A DNA stretch of 64,000 nucleotides, from the NCBI GenBank assembly GCA_964553745.1, contig CAZKLD010000009.1, forward strand, positions 1 through 64,000, given 5' to 3'. Position numbers and translations under genes: made by a program. Below are positions 1 to 9,875 of the stretch, one piece after another; position 1 is the first letter of the stretch, and the number at the start of each line of letters is the position of its first letter. Source of the stretch: STC-113 sp964553745 (GTDB taxonomy: Bacteria > Patescibacteriota > Gracilibacteria > BD1-5 > UBA2023). The notes beneath the pieces are model-generated. The model saw nothing but the letters and a program-made list of their open reading frames with translations, ran no database searches and was not told the DNA's origin.

Positions 1-600
1 TTTGCTGTCAAAAGTAGGCAAAACCATTAGGGGTGAGAAAAGTTTCGGTAATCTTTGGAGCCAACCGTGATACTAGGGATGATTCTCACCCCTAAGACCC
101 CAGAATATTCTCTTGTTCAGGGCGTCAATCGTGAAGCCCTTTCGCTCCGCCCGGGTCCATGAATGGTGATGGCGAATGGTCAATGCAGTAACCCATCCGC
201 CCTCTGGCACCTTCCCTAAATTAGGGAAGGAAATCATTAAGGATTAATCATTCTCTATCACAACCCCTAGCGGGCCGGAGCGAAGCGGAGGCGAGTAGCG
301 TACTGGAACAAGGACAATCAAGACTAGGAGGGGGTTTGGGGGATAAGGAACCGTCCGCGTAAGCAACGTATTTGCGAAGCAAAAGAAGATAGCGTTTCCG
401 TTCCCCCAATGCTTTTTGCATACTTTGGGCATCCAAAAGTATGGATGTTAAAATCATTAATGATTGATGATTAAGATGAGGGATGTAATAATGATTAATG
501 AGATGGATCCTGAATCAAGTTCAGGATGACGGCACAATAATGATTAATGAAACTGGATCCTTCGATTCCTCAGGATGACAATACAATAATGCTTAATCAT
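1..600. repeat. Dispersed intergenic repeat, copy A
   Basis: No convincing gene lies in the first 865 bases. The stretch shares several blocks with 1931-2480 and 11900-12620: the CAGTAACCCATCCGCCCT block, the small inverted repeat CTTCCCTAAATTAGGGAAG, a GC-rich segment around 260-340, and a terminal stem made of ATACTTT and AAAGTAT arms near 418-442. Short ORFs on the minus strand (for example 248-457) match between copies but follow the repeat, not a conserved protein. Further on (500-760) are short 'GGATCCTGAATC...' type inverted motifs. I see repeat DNA here and infer no coding role. Confidence 0.7.
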
Positions 601-865
601 TTCACAACCCCTAGCTTCTCCTAATTTAGGAGGGGAATAAATAAGACTAGCTTCTGGAAATTAGGTTTCTCCGCTCCGGTCGAAATGACAAATTAATAAT
701 GAGATGGATTCTGAATCAAGTTCAGCCTGCCTGCCGGTAGGCAGGGATGACAGTAATAAATTATATAAAAACTCTAATAAAAAATTACCATAAAAAATGT
801 TTCTGCATATACTGTGCGGGATTAAAATACTTGGCAAAGACTGCCTTAATTAACGAATTAGAAAA

Positions 866-1525
866 ATGCCAAAAGCACAGCTAAAACAAGCAAAAGTTCC
901 GCAGAAAAACATTTCTAAAACTCCCAAGAGCAAGGCAGGATCCGCTTCAAAAACTCCGCCTCAGAAAATAAAAAAAGATTTCTCGATAGGTTTCACAGAT
1001 TGGGTAGGGTCTAAATCTTCACTCTATACCCATACTGCTTTCTTCGTGGGAAGCTTTGTGCTGATATTTTTTTGAGCAGATCTGGATAAGGTTCTTCTTG
1101 TGCTTACGACAATGGTTTCGCTCGAAGCCATATATCTGGCGATATTCATCCAGATGACCGTAAACAGGAATACCGCAAGTTTGCAGGAGGTGGAAAGGGA
1201 TATCGATGAAATCCAGGAAGATCTGGAAGAAATCCAGGAAGACGTGGACGAGATCCAAGAAGACCTAGAGGAGATCCAAGAGGATGTAGAAGAAATCCAG
1301 GAAGATCTGGAAGAGATCCAGGAAGACGTGGACGAGATCCAAGAAGACCTAGAGGAGATCCAAGAGGATGTAGAAGAAATCCAGGAAGATGTAGAGGATA
1401 TCTCTGAAGAAGACGAGGAAGAGGAAGCTGAGTCAGACAAGGCTCTCAAATATATCGAGAAGATGGAAGCCCAGATGCAGCTGCTGCTAAAGGAAATCAG
1501 CGAACTCAAGAACCATAAAAAATAA
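866..1525 (+). CDS. Two-TM membrane protein with long acidic coiled coil (DUF1003-like)
   Basis: This is a 219-residue protein, read through one TGA (Gly70) that otherwise splits it in two. Residues 1-50 are basic and Lys-rich. Residues about 55-105 form two membrane segments separated by a short acidic turn; the second, ending in FIQMTVNRNT, resembles the DUF1003/low-affinity iron permease type of small membrane protein. Residues about 114-176 are nine heptads of the (E/D)EIQED(L/V) type, a strongly predicted acidic coiled coil, followed by an acidic run and a second amphipathic helix. I infer an inner-membrane anchor with a cytoplasmic oligomerisation rod. The substrate, if any, is unknown. 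The family assignment is tentative. Confidence 0.8.
1205..1393 (+). repeat. 21-bp tandem repeats in an 84-bp higher-order unit
   Basis: Nine 21-bp units encode heptads of a coiled coil. Units 1-4 (1205-1288) and 5-8 (1289-1372) are almost identical at the DNA level, so a four-unit block of 84 bp has duplicated recently. Because 21 and 84 are multiples of three, copy-number change would lengthen or shorten the rod in frame. Confidence 0.9.
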
Positions 1526-1581
1526 TGCAAAACCCCGAAATGACGGGCACAAAAAAATTTATTAATTCTTAAAATCTGTTT

Positions 1582-1827
1582 ATGAAAAAAGACATTTTTG
1601 AAAATTATCTGCTTAAGCTTAGGGGTTTCCTGGAGACTGATAATTTTGAGGCTATAGACTACAGCCTTGAATATATCTATGCTACTGTTCCCGAAAAAGA
1701 AAGGAATACCATGGAGGATATCCTGCAGGAAGTGACGCTATATGCCGAGCTCAAAGAGAAAGAATACAAAGACACCGCTCTTGAGCTCATTAATGCTTTT
1801 GAGGATAGTCTTGTGGAGAAGAAATAA
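1582..1827 (+). CDS. Small hypothetical protein (81 aa)
   Basis: The protein is mostly helical and acidic, with no signal peptide or membrane segment. It begins MKKDIFENYLLKLRGFLE and ends in KK before TAA. It contains no TGA; its only glycine is GGT, so it does not by itself reveal the code. It follows the coiled-coil membrane protein by 56 bases in the same direction and could be co-transcribed with it. I do not recognise the family. Confidence 0.65.
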   Translation: MKKDIFENYLLKLRGFLETDNFEAIDYSLEYIYATVPEKERNTMEDILQEVTLYAELKEKEYKDTALELINAFEDSLVEKK

Positions 1828-1930
1828 TCATTTTCAACCCTCTTTCAGCAAAGAGGGTGGCACGTAGTGACGGGTGATTTCTCCATTAATCTTCACATCT
1901 CTTTAATGATTTATCATTAATCAACTACTA

Positions 1931-2480
1931 TTGCTGTCAAAAGTAGGCAAAAGCATCTCCCCATTTGTCATCCTCGGGCTTGACCCGGGGATCCATTTCA
2001 TTAATCCTTCAAGTCCCACAATTCTCATCTTCGATGCTCGGACACATTCTCGCACCTAAGACCCCAGAATATTCTCTTGTTCAGGGCGTCAATCGTGAAG
2101 CCCTTTCGCTCCCCCGGGTCACCAATGATGATGATAATGATTGATGATTAATACTGTAACCCTTCCGCCCTATCTGGCACCTTCCCTAAATTAGGGCAGG
2201 AATAAATAATCATCAATCATCCTCTATCACGACCCCTAGCGGGCCGGAGCGAAGCGGAGGTGAGTAGCGTAATGGAACGAGCGAGAACCGTCTTCAAGAG
2301 GGGTTTGGGGCGGGAATCGTCCGCGAAGCAAAGTATTTGCGAGACACTGTAAGATAGCGTTTCCAGCCCCAATGCCTTTGCCATACTTACGGCAGTGAAA
2401 GTATGAAATGTGAATATCATTAATGGCTAATGATGGATTGAATCTAATAACATTAATCATTATCTTCAATCGCACAAAAA
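1931..2480. repeat. Dispersed intergenic repeat, copy B
   Basis: The 744 bases between genes (1828-2571) are filled by a second copy of the repeat at 1-600. The first twenty bases repeat the start of the window, followed by the same 'GACCCCAGAATATTCTCTTG' block, the CCTAAATTAGGG inverted repeat, the GC-rich block near 2230-2330 and the terminal stem of ATACTT/AAGTAT arms near 2391-2405. Divergence between copies is substantial, so this is not a recent transposition. I see no gene here. Confidence 0.7.
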
Positions 2481-2571
2481 ACTTTAAACCATAAATAACA
2501 CATAAATGATATACGCACTGTTGTGAACAATATCTTACGCAATTGCTAACACTCTGATAAAGTATGTTTCA

Positions 2572-3369
2572 ATGAATTACAATCTGTATAAAAGCATGTT
2601 TTACCAGTATATTTTCGTTTCGTTATTCTGATTCTTGCTGGTGCTGTTTTTCGATAAATTCAGTATTGATTTTATGGGGCATTTGCCGCTATTTGCCATA
2701 ATAGCTGTCGGATGATTCATCTGAATCTGGTGACTGATGAAATGAATGCAGAAAATGACCAGCTGAGTGAATTTTTCGATTGCCAATATGTACGTGATAC
2801 TCGCTTACTTCATCAATAGCTACCTGTTTCCTGAAATAGAACAGTTTCCGCTTGCAAAGATCCTATTGGCGCTCTTGTTTTTCCTTATCGTATCATTGCT
2901 GCTTTTTGAGAAGAATGAAGATGAGAAGATAAGATTCAATTCAAGCATCATCTTCCCGATAATTGCCGCTATCTGATGGACAACCTATACGACATCCACT
3001 AATTTTGCAGTCAAGACTTGAATACTTACACCATTCCAAGGCATGTTCTATTGCGAATTTTTCATAACCATCATTGTGGCTTTTGTATACCTTGGGAACT
3101 CCGCATATAATAAAAAGTTTGATTTTAGGATCAATGCGCATCATCTGATTTTCAATATGCTGATTTCATTCTTCATTTTCGCCTGAGCGCTAGGATTCTT
3201 TGTTGCGTACAGCAAGACACTTTGAAATTATGTGAATATAATAGCACTTGCGCAGATACCTGCATTGACAATCCTTACCTACATTTTTCTTAAAGACAAG
3301 ATGACAAAAGCACAGGTCGCCACCATTGCCGGAGCTTTCATAATTCTTCTGCTATTCATAATCATATAG
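2572..3369 (+). CDS. EamA/DMT-type membrane transporter
   Basis: This is a 265-residue polytopic membrane protein with about eight to ten hydrophobic segments throughout and short loops. It is read through many TGA glycines. The two-halves arrangement, length and the C-terminal segment (AQIPALTILTYIFLKDKMTK followed by a last TM helix) fit the drug/metabolite transporter superfamily, where the last helices carry a conserved Pro and a KDK-type loop. The substrate cannot be told. It stands alone between a repeat region and the glycosyltransferase-like gene 97 bases downstream. The ATG at 2572 is the first after an upstream in-frame stop. Confidence 0.7.
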
Positions 3370-3466
3370 ATAAAAACTCATAACTTCATAAATAAGATTG
3401 AAATTTTAAGAATAAGTGCTTATAATATCATTAATTTTAAGTATTTTATATCATAATTGTATTTTT

Positions 3467-4285
3467 ATGAAATTGGCATACGTAATCTACACATATGACA
3501 GGATTCATGATGCGCTTGTCCAGATGGAGATCGTGAGGCATCTGTGGGCGAAGAAGTTCACAAAAATAGAAATCATACATGTCTATAATTGAAATCCTGA
3601 GTGGTACAGCGGAAAGACTCTAGAAGATCATTTCCTGAGGACAACAAATCCCGGGCATTTCGAGGGGGCAGCGAATCTCATAGATATCGGAGTTGAGCAC
3701 GCACTCAATATCGATTGCGATTATGTCGTCGTCTCGGCGGCTGATACATGGATGATGGATGCTGATCTTATGGAGGCCAAGATAAATCAGATGAGAATCG
3801 AGAACAAGGTTCTGCTTACTTGTCCATGGGGCAATCCGGCTCTAGGAAATCCTCAAGATGTGTGATTTGCGACTGATTTTTTTGTCTTTGATGCGAAATG
3901 GGAGAGGAAAAACAAGATGTTTCCGCTCAAATATGCAGATTTCAAGGAAAAATATATCGACCTGCTGAGATATCTGGGGAAATGAAACGCAATGGTGGAA
4001 AGAGTATTTTTTTCAAAATATCTAACAGCATGCAGCAATGAGGCAAATGAAGTATCACTCAAAGCATATGCGCTCAGGAAATATCTTGATTTCAAAGAGA
4101 GGACGCCGGTCCATTATACGGCTGACTGGGACAGGACAAGCGAGTTCCCGAAAATATGATTATATATGAATCATTCGCTGCAGGAGAAAAGAAAGATCAT
4201 CCAAAAAACTGATATCAAACTTGGAAAATACGCTCAGATGCTCAAGGACGGTGAATATGTTGATCCAACTGGATATATAGTCTAA
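3467..4285 (+). CDS. Glycosyltransferase-like protein (GT-A fold suspected)
   Basis: This is a 272-residue soluble protein beginning MKLAYVIYTYDRIHDA, a Rossmann-like strand followed by a helix as in GT-A transferases. Near residues 88-95 a hydrophobic strand (YVVVSAADTWMM) sits where GT-A enzymes carry the DxD metal motif; here it reads A-D-T-W, so the classical motif is missing or altered. A HYTADWDR segment lies near the C terminus. TGA glycines occur at several sites. There is no membrane anchor. Function is inferred from fold-like features only; it could be a nucleotide-sugar enzyme of another kind. Confidence 0.5.
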
Positions 4286-4344
4286 TCTCAAGGCCTGAAA
4301 ATAATATTTTGATTTTTATTTTTTTTGAATACAATAACCTCATA

Positions 4345-4591
4345 CTAAAGGCGCCAGAGTCTCGCTATCACGAGATTAGCCGGAGGAAGAAATATCTCCT
4401 GTAGGCACGTAGCGCGCTACGTGCCTACAGGAGATGGACTAGACCCTCTCGGAAAAACAATTCCGTCAACAAATCCCAAATCAAGAATCGCTTTAGGTGG
4501 TACCTCTTGCGAGAACTGAGAAATGAGAATTGAGAACTTAGGATAATCCTGAAGCCTCAGCCCTCAGTCCTCAGCCCTCTCAAGCCGAAAG
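4345..4591 (+). ncRNA. Candidate structured non-coding RNA or leader
   Basis: No ORF is convincing here, but hairpins are dense. They are a TCTCG/CGAGA stem-loop (4360-4375), a long arm built on the 42-bp palindrome at 4394-4435 whose flanks also pair, a CGGAA/TTCCG stem-loop (4450-4466), and a TCGC...GCGA stem holding AGGTGGTACC (4489-4515). It ends in a hairpin-U terminator. GC content is higher than the surroundings. AGGTGGTACC resembles a T-box core, but no aminoacyl-tRNA synthetase follows and the terminator does not overlap it, so I do not call a T-box. Confidence 0.45.
4394..4435. repeat. Perfect 42-bp palindrome without a loop
   Basis: The two 21-base arms are exact reverse complements meeting at 4414/4415 with no spacer. 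The core is CGTAGCGCGCTACG. As RNA it would form a long hairpin; as DNA it is a two-fold symmetric site. Confidence 0.95.
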
Positions 4592-4620
4592 CACATTATC
4601 GTTTTGTAATGTGTTTTTTT
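4592..4620 (+). terminator. Rho-independent terminator
   Basis: CACATTA and TAATGTG arms are followed by seven T. The T-run touches the ATG at 4621, so transcription of the next gene may depend on readthrough, or that gene may use a later start. Confidence 0.75.
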
Positions 4621-4965
4621 ATGCCTGAGAATTATCCTGAATTTACAAATATCATTAAATTCATCTTCGGCTGCATGATCGTATTTTATTGAGCATATGC
4701 TTCATGATTCCAGAGATATTTAAGCAGAATGGCTAAGGCCATAAGAGAAAGTAATGAAAGATTATCAAGAGCGGATTCATTTTGAAACCCTTTGCTCGAT
4801 AAACCGAGAAAGCTTACACTCAGTGAGCATATTTGAATAAAATGAATAATTCTTCTTATCATCGTTTGAATCCTGATTGCATTTGCTGCTACTGTCATTA
4901 TCTATGAAGCTGACTGAGTTGATGTAAGAGAAATGATATTAAGCTTATTTAATTATTATACTTAA
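4621..4965 (+). CDS. Small membrane protein (two TM segments)
   Basis: This is a 114-residue protein read through several TGA glycines. TM1 lies at about residues 10-28 and TM2 at about 78-97 (IILLIIVGILIAFAATVIIY), with a charged Arg/Lys-rich segment between. The ATG at 4621 abuts the terminator T-run; an in-frame ATG at 4675 would remove most of TM1, so the upstream start is preferred. There is no recognised family. The adjoining genes to 6297 are also small membrane-anchored proteins, possibly an envelope-related group. Confidence 0.55.
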
Positions 4966-5088
4966 TAGTCCATGAATAAAAGTTACCTTGATAAAGGTAT
5001 ATGCATGCATTTAAAATGTTCAATGTAGATGATGTCCAAAAAAAATTAAGATTGAACCTTTTCTTAAATTATTCTTTAAAATCATCAT

Positions 5089-6050
5089 ATGCTTTCATTT
5101 AAAAATCATCCCCAAAAGCGGTTCATATATTTTTTCATATATATCTTCCTGTCCATGTTCTTCTCTATGCTCTCATCATTCTTTTTCTTCCCTGCATTCA
5201 GATCGTATTATACATTTCCAGACAAGCAGATAATTCCAAAGAATGTAGCTGATGAAGGATTGATTACAGATATTAAGCCAATTGAGAATTCATCCGGATC
5301 AGTCAATAAAATAAAAATTGAAGCACTATTGAAGAAAAGACAGGCTCGAATCGTAAATGAAGAGGTCAAATCAACAACAGAAATAAGCTGAAAGATAATC
5401 TGAAATGAGATTGACTACATTAAAAAAGCCTTAACCGCAACTGAAAAATCCAAATTGCAATTTAAAGATAAGACTTGAGTTCCGAATATTATTTTGAATT
5501 TCAAAAATCAAAATGTCGCAAATCCTGATTATAGGTTAAAATATGAAGATATTAATCACACTATTGAAAAATGACCGCAGAAGATTATTTGCTGACCTAA
5601 AAAACAGACCCTTCGGAAGCGCAAAAACACTCGTTATTTTACTCTTATATGAAACAATCGGATTATGCGAAAGCAGAAATCGCAATCGATTGATTCTCGG
5701 ATAATGGCACTTATCCTTGCTTTGCCTGAACCATTGACTATTGAAAGTGATTCAAATCATGACTCGTATGATTCAAATATGATGATGATAAGGCTTATGA
5801 GGCACTGGATTTCATAATAAAGATATTCTATAATATAGATTCTATGCTATATGTCTCAAATAGGAATATCAGCTGAGAGCAAATCTTATATTTTCTTGAG
5901 ACATGAAGTCAGAATCCGACTGAAAACATATATGAAAAATATTGACCGAAAGACATATGATCAAATAGCAAGAAGATTATAGAGCTTCTAAAAACAAAAA
6001 TCAATTCGATGACAGAAGAGGATATGAAAATCATTATAGATAAACTTTAA
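5089..6050 (+). CDS. Membrane-anchored hypothetical protein with internal -1 frameshift
   Basis: The N-terminal half (from ATG 5089) has a short basic start, one membrane segment at about residues 10-37 and an extracytoplasmic linker. The reading frame is convincing, with TGA glycines, up to the A6 run at 5599-5604 (CCT AAA AAA C). Beyond it the same frame turns unnatural and stops at 5819. The -1 frame continues as a well-formed sequence (DYAKAEIAIDGFSDNGTYPC...) to TAA 6050. Together they would give about 320 residues. The cause may be programmed slippage on the A-run, a real one-base loss, or a sequencing error. The family is not recognised. Confidence 0.5.
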
Positions 6051-6069
6051 TGCTTAATCTGTAAAAAAA

Positions 6070-6297
6070 TTGAAAGCTAAAAAAATATTCTTGTATATCC
6101 TAGCAATAATATTTTTCTTAACGGCAGCAAATTATCTTATATTCAGCCTGTTGTTAACTTGAAGCTTTTGAACGCATTCTAATATTATGACCTGAGAGGA
6201 AATATGCGATAAAGTAAAAATATGAGAAGTCTGCACTTGCTTCAAATATAATCCGCCGAAGTGTATAATAGAAAGATCTGATTCATGAAATAAATAA
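6070..6297 (+). CDS. Small membrane-anchored cysteine-rich protein (TTG start)
   Basis: This is a 75-residue ORF: one N-terminal hydrophobic helix (about residues 6-28), then a short domain with five cysteines (C46, C54, C56, C64 region) outside the membrane. No ATG is available after the in-frame TAA at 6055, so the TTG at 6070 is the only plausible start. It lies 20 bases after the frameshifted gene and just before ileS. TGA encodes glycine four times or more. Function is unknown; disulfide bonding outside the cell is an inference. Confidence 0.5.
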
Positions 6298-6327
6298 TTA
6301 ATTCTAAATTTTTAATCCCACTAAACC

Positions 6328-9300
6328 ATGTACCCACAAGTCAATACTAAACAGTCATTCCCGAAAATGGAAGAAAATATACTTGCTTTCTGGAAAGAGA
6401 ATAAGACATTTGAAAGATCCCTGGAAATCCGCAAATGAAATGAGGAATTCTTCTTTTTCGACGGACCTCCTTTTGCTTCTTGATTGCCCCATTACGGGCA
6501 TCTTCTTGGCTGAACCCTAAAAGATATCATACCAAGATATCAGACAATGAAAGGCAAGTATGTAGAGCGAAGATTCTGATGGGATTGCCATGGATTGCCA
6601 ATCGAAAATATAGTAGAGAAAAAACTCTGAATATCGGGTAAGAGAGATATAGAAGAAAAAATATGAGTATTTGAATTCAATGAGGCATGCCGCAATGATA
6701 TCATGGCTTATACTGATGAATGGAGAAGGGTAGTCGAGAAAATGTGAAGATGGGTCGATATGGATAATGATTACAAGACCATGGATACTGATTTCATGGA
6801 ATCCATATGGTGGGTCTTCAAATCTCTCTATGATAAGGATTATATCTATGAATCAAAGAGAATAGTGCCGTATTGTCCTAGATGTTCAACTCCGCTTTCG
6901 AATTTTGAAGTGAATCAGGGGTATGAGGATAAGCAAGACAAATCCGTAACTGTAAAATTCAAAGTAAAAGACACTGCAAATAAATACATCCTTGCATGGA
7001 CGACAACTCCTTGGACTCTACCTGCGAATTTGGGTCTTGCGGTCGGTAAGGATATAGATTATTCTGAGGTGCTGGATAAGGAATCCGGAGAGACATATGT
7101 GCTTGCTGCCGATAGGGTCGGAAGCTATTACAAGAATGAAGAAGAATATATAATCGTGAGGACTTATAAATGAGAATGCCTTGAATGAATCAGATATGAG
7201 GCATTGTTCAATGATTTCCAATTATTAGACGAAGCCTGAGAATTGCCGAAATGACTTGAACTGGGCAAGAATGTATACTCAGTCGTGATCGGTCATCATG
7301 TTACAACCGAGAGCGGTACCGGAGTCGTACATATCGCGCCGGCTTACTGAGAGGATGATTCGATAATCGGTAAGAAAGAATGACTATGATATGTTTCTCA
7401 TATCGATGATACTGGAAATGTCGAGACTTTGTCGGAATATATGTGAGTCTACGTTTTCGATTTCAATGAAACTGTCATAAAATTGCTTAAAGATAGGGGG
7501 GTTATGGTGAATATGACAACTATCGATCATTCATATCCGCATTGCTACAGATGTCATACTCCGCTTATCTACAGATGAATAAGCGCTTGGTATGTAAAAG
7601 TTGAAGAAGTTTCCGACAGGATGGTCAAGAATAATGAAGAGATAAATTGGGTTCCAGATAATATCAAACATTGAAGATTCGGAAAATGGATAGAGAATGC
7701 CAGAGACTGGAATATCTCCAGAAACAGATATTGGGGCTCTGCTATGCCGATCTGGAAATCAGAGGACAAGCTTGAGCAGCTCTGTGTAGGTTCAATAGAA
7801 GAGCTTTATGAGCTTAATAAAGAATTCTGACAGATAGAGAAAAGAGGGGATAAGTATTTCTATGTTGAATTTGATATTGAGGTAGACCTTCATAAGCATT
7901 ATGTAGACAAAATCAAGATCAAGAGCCCAAAAACATGAAGCACGATGTATCGTATCCCAGAGGTTCTCGATTGCTGGTTCGAATCAGGATCCATGCCTTA
8001 TGCGAGCAAACATTATCCTTTTGCAGATAAGGAGAATTTCAAATACCCTGGTGAATTCATCGCTGAGTGAATAGACCAGACAAGAGGTTGGTTCTATACC
8101 CTTTTGGTGTTGTGAACACTGCTTTTTGATAGAACTCCATTCTTGAATGTTATCGTAAACTGAATGGTTCTTGCAGAAGATTGAAAGAAGATGAGCAAGT
8201 CACTCAATAATTACCCAGATCCGGAATTGCTGATATCAAAACATTGAGCAGATGCTATAAGATTCTATATGATGAATTCTTGAGCAGTAAGAGCTGAGGA
8301 TATGAAATTCTCCGAAGCCTGAGTCGAGGAGACGATAAAAAAAGTCATACTCCCTTTCTGGAACACTTACGCATTTTTCACGACTTATGCAAATATCGAC
8401 AATTTCAGCTGCGAGGATGGAGATATATACAAACATCTGGATGATCCTAATTTCAACAATCTTGATAAATGGATGCTATCGACTCTGAATGAGCTTATAA
8501 AAGAGGTCACAGAATGATTCGATTCATATGACTTGAATGCAGTCACTAGGCCGATTGTCAGCTTCATGGACAATCTTACTAACTGGTATATCAGACGTTC
8601 TAGAAGGAGATTCTGGAAATCAGAAAACGATAATGACAAGATGCTCGCTTATAAGACTCTTTATCAAGTCCTTGTTGATACTGCAAAAGTCATAGCTCCG
8701 CTAGTTCCTTTTGTCACTGAGGAGGTCTTCAAGTGACTCACAAACAAGGAATCGGTCCATCTGGAACTTTTCCCGGAATACAGGTCTGATATCATCGATC
8801 TGCAACTGAATTCTGATATGGATAAGGCACAGAAGATAATCAATCTTTGACTTGCCCTCAGATGAAGCAAGAAGATAAGAGTCAGACAACCGCTCTCATC
8901 AATTACAATCTGAGAGGAGCTGAGCTCTTATTACATGGAAATCATAAAAGAAGAATTGAATGTGAAGGAGGTGATTGTAGCAGACATGTGAAGCATCGCA
9001 AAGAAAATCTGCAAGCCGAACGCTCGCCTTATCGGTCCTAGATTCGGAGCTAAAGTCCAAGATATAATCAGAGAAGCAAAAGCCGGTAATTTCATCGAAC
9101 TTGATGATGGATGAGTCAAGGTTGGGGAGTATGAGCTTATGAAATGAGAATTCGAGATTGCATATGAAGTATCAGAAACGAGCACTGCCGATATCCAAGC
9201 ATGATTCTCAATGGTTATTGCCATGGACACTGTCGTTACCGATGAACTTCTGACTGAGGGTTATACAAGGGATATAATCAGATCAATCCAAGATGCCCGC

Positions 9301-9498
9301 AAGGAAGCCGGATATAATGTTTCTGACAGAATCACCCTCAATCTGATATGAGATATGAGAGACAGGATTCTCGAAAAATTTCAATCCTACATCGAGTCAG
9401 AGACTCTCTCAATCATATCGGACGACCTTACGTCAGGCGATATCACTAAGGAAATAGATCTTGATGAAGTTAAATTCCAGATAATACTAAAGAGATAA
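6328..9498 (+). CDS. ileS: Isoleucyl-tRNA synthetase
   Basis: This is a 1056-residue class Ia synthetase that charges tRNA-Ile in the cytoplasm. The HIGH-type signature appears as PHYGH in GLPHYGHLLGGTLKDIIPRY, where TGA supplies a conserved glycine. The KMSKS loop is K621-MSKS in EDGKKMSKSLNNYP. The editing (CP1) domain is present (YILAWTTTPWTLPANLG) and an anticodon-binding helical domain follows. The length fits the archaeal/eukaryal-type IleRS group. Dozens of TGA codons occur at glycines with no stop until TAA 9496, the strongest single proof of table 25 in this window. A bidirectional hairpin terminator follows. Confidence 0.97.
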
Positions 9499-9515
9499 TC
9501 ATAATCCAAATTTAA

Positions 9516-9547
9516 ATAAACCTTCCGTACGGAAGGTTTATTTTTTG
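9516..9547. terminator. Bidirectional hairpin terminator after ileS
   Basis: AAACCTTCC-GTAC-GGAAGGTTT is followed by a T-run; the minus strand carries A/T flanks as well. It could serve ileS and the short minus-strand ORF at 9551-9679. Confidence 0.85.
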
Positions 9548-9550
9548 TTT

Positions 9551-9679
9551 TTATAGCTTGTCATTTATGTTCATTCGTGCCTTTATGAGCAGAAACCTAT
9601 TTTCCGGTGTCAGGCCGCTTAGGGGCTCTAGATCATTACCCGGGTCATTGTCTATGATATATGAAGAAGTATTTCTCAT
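9551..9679 (-). CDS. Possible 42-aa protein
   Basis: This short ORF begins MRNTSSYIIDNDPGNDLEPL and ends with a charged helix (ENRFLLIKARMN...). Composition is protein-like, it uses GGT and GGC glycines and has no TGA. It ends beside a bidirectional terminator. No clear ribosome-binding site precedes the ATG. The rest of 9680-9875 shows nothing I can name. Confidence 0.35.
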   Translation of the reverse strand: MRNTSSYIIDNDPGNDLEPLSGLTPENRFLLIKARMNINDKL

Positions 9680-9875
9680 AACAATTTTATTATTCTAATA
9701 CGTGCTGATATTATACTGCTCATGTATTAAATTATCCTTAAGCTACAATTTTTTTATCTCATTTCGGCTTGCATATTTTTTAGCTTCAGCCGTACTTTAC
9801 TTTATCATGAAAAATCATATACTGAGAACCTAGTCATAAAGGCTTTTTTCTTTAAATTAAAATTTAAAATAAAAA

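Noticed and set aside
248..457. Repeated minus-strand ORFs in the repeat copies (also 2217-2420 and 12323-12526)
   Set aside because: They share a repeat-derived sequence with an indel-rich, GC-biased composition and no promoter or ribosome site; they follow the repeat, not a gene.
1205..1393. CRISPR-like tandem repeats
   Set aside because: Units of 21 bp have no unique spacers and encode heptads in an open frame, so this is a coding repeat. No CRISPR array was seen anywhere.
4489..4515. T-box riboswitch (AGGTGGTACC core)
   Set aside because: No aminoacyl-tRNA synthetase or amino-acid transporter follows, the specifier stem is not evident, and the terminator at 4592 does not compete with the core. 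Kept only as an unnamed structured segment.
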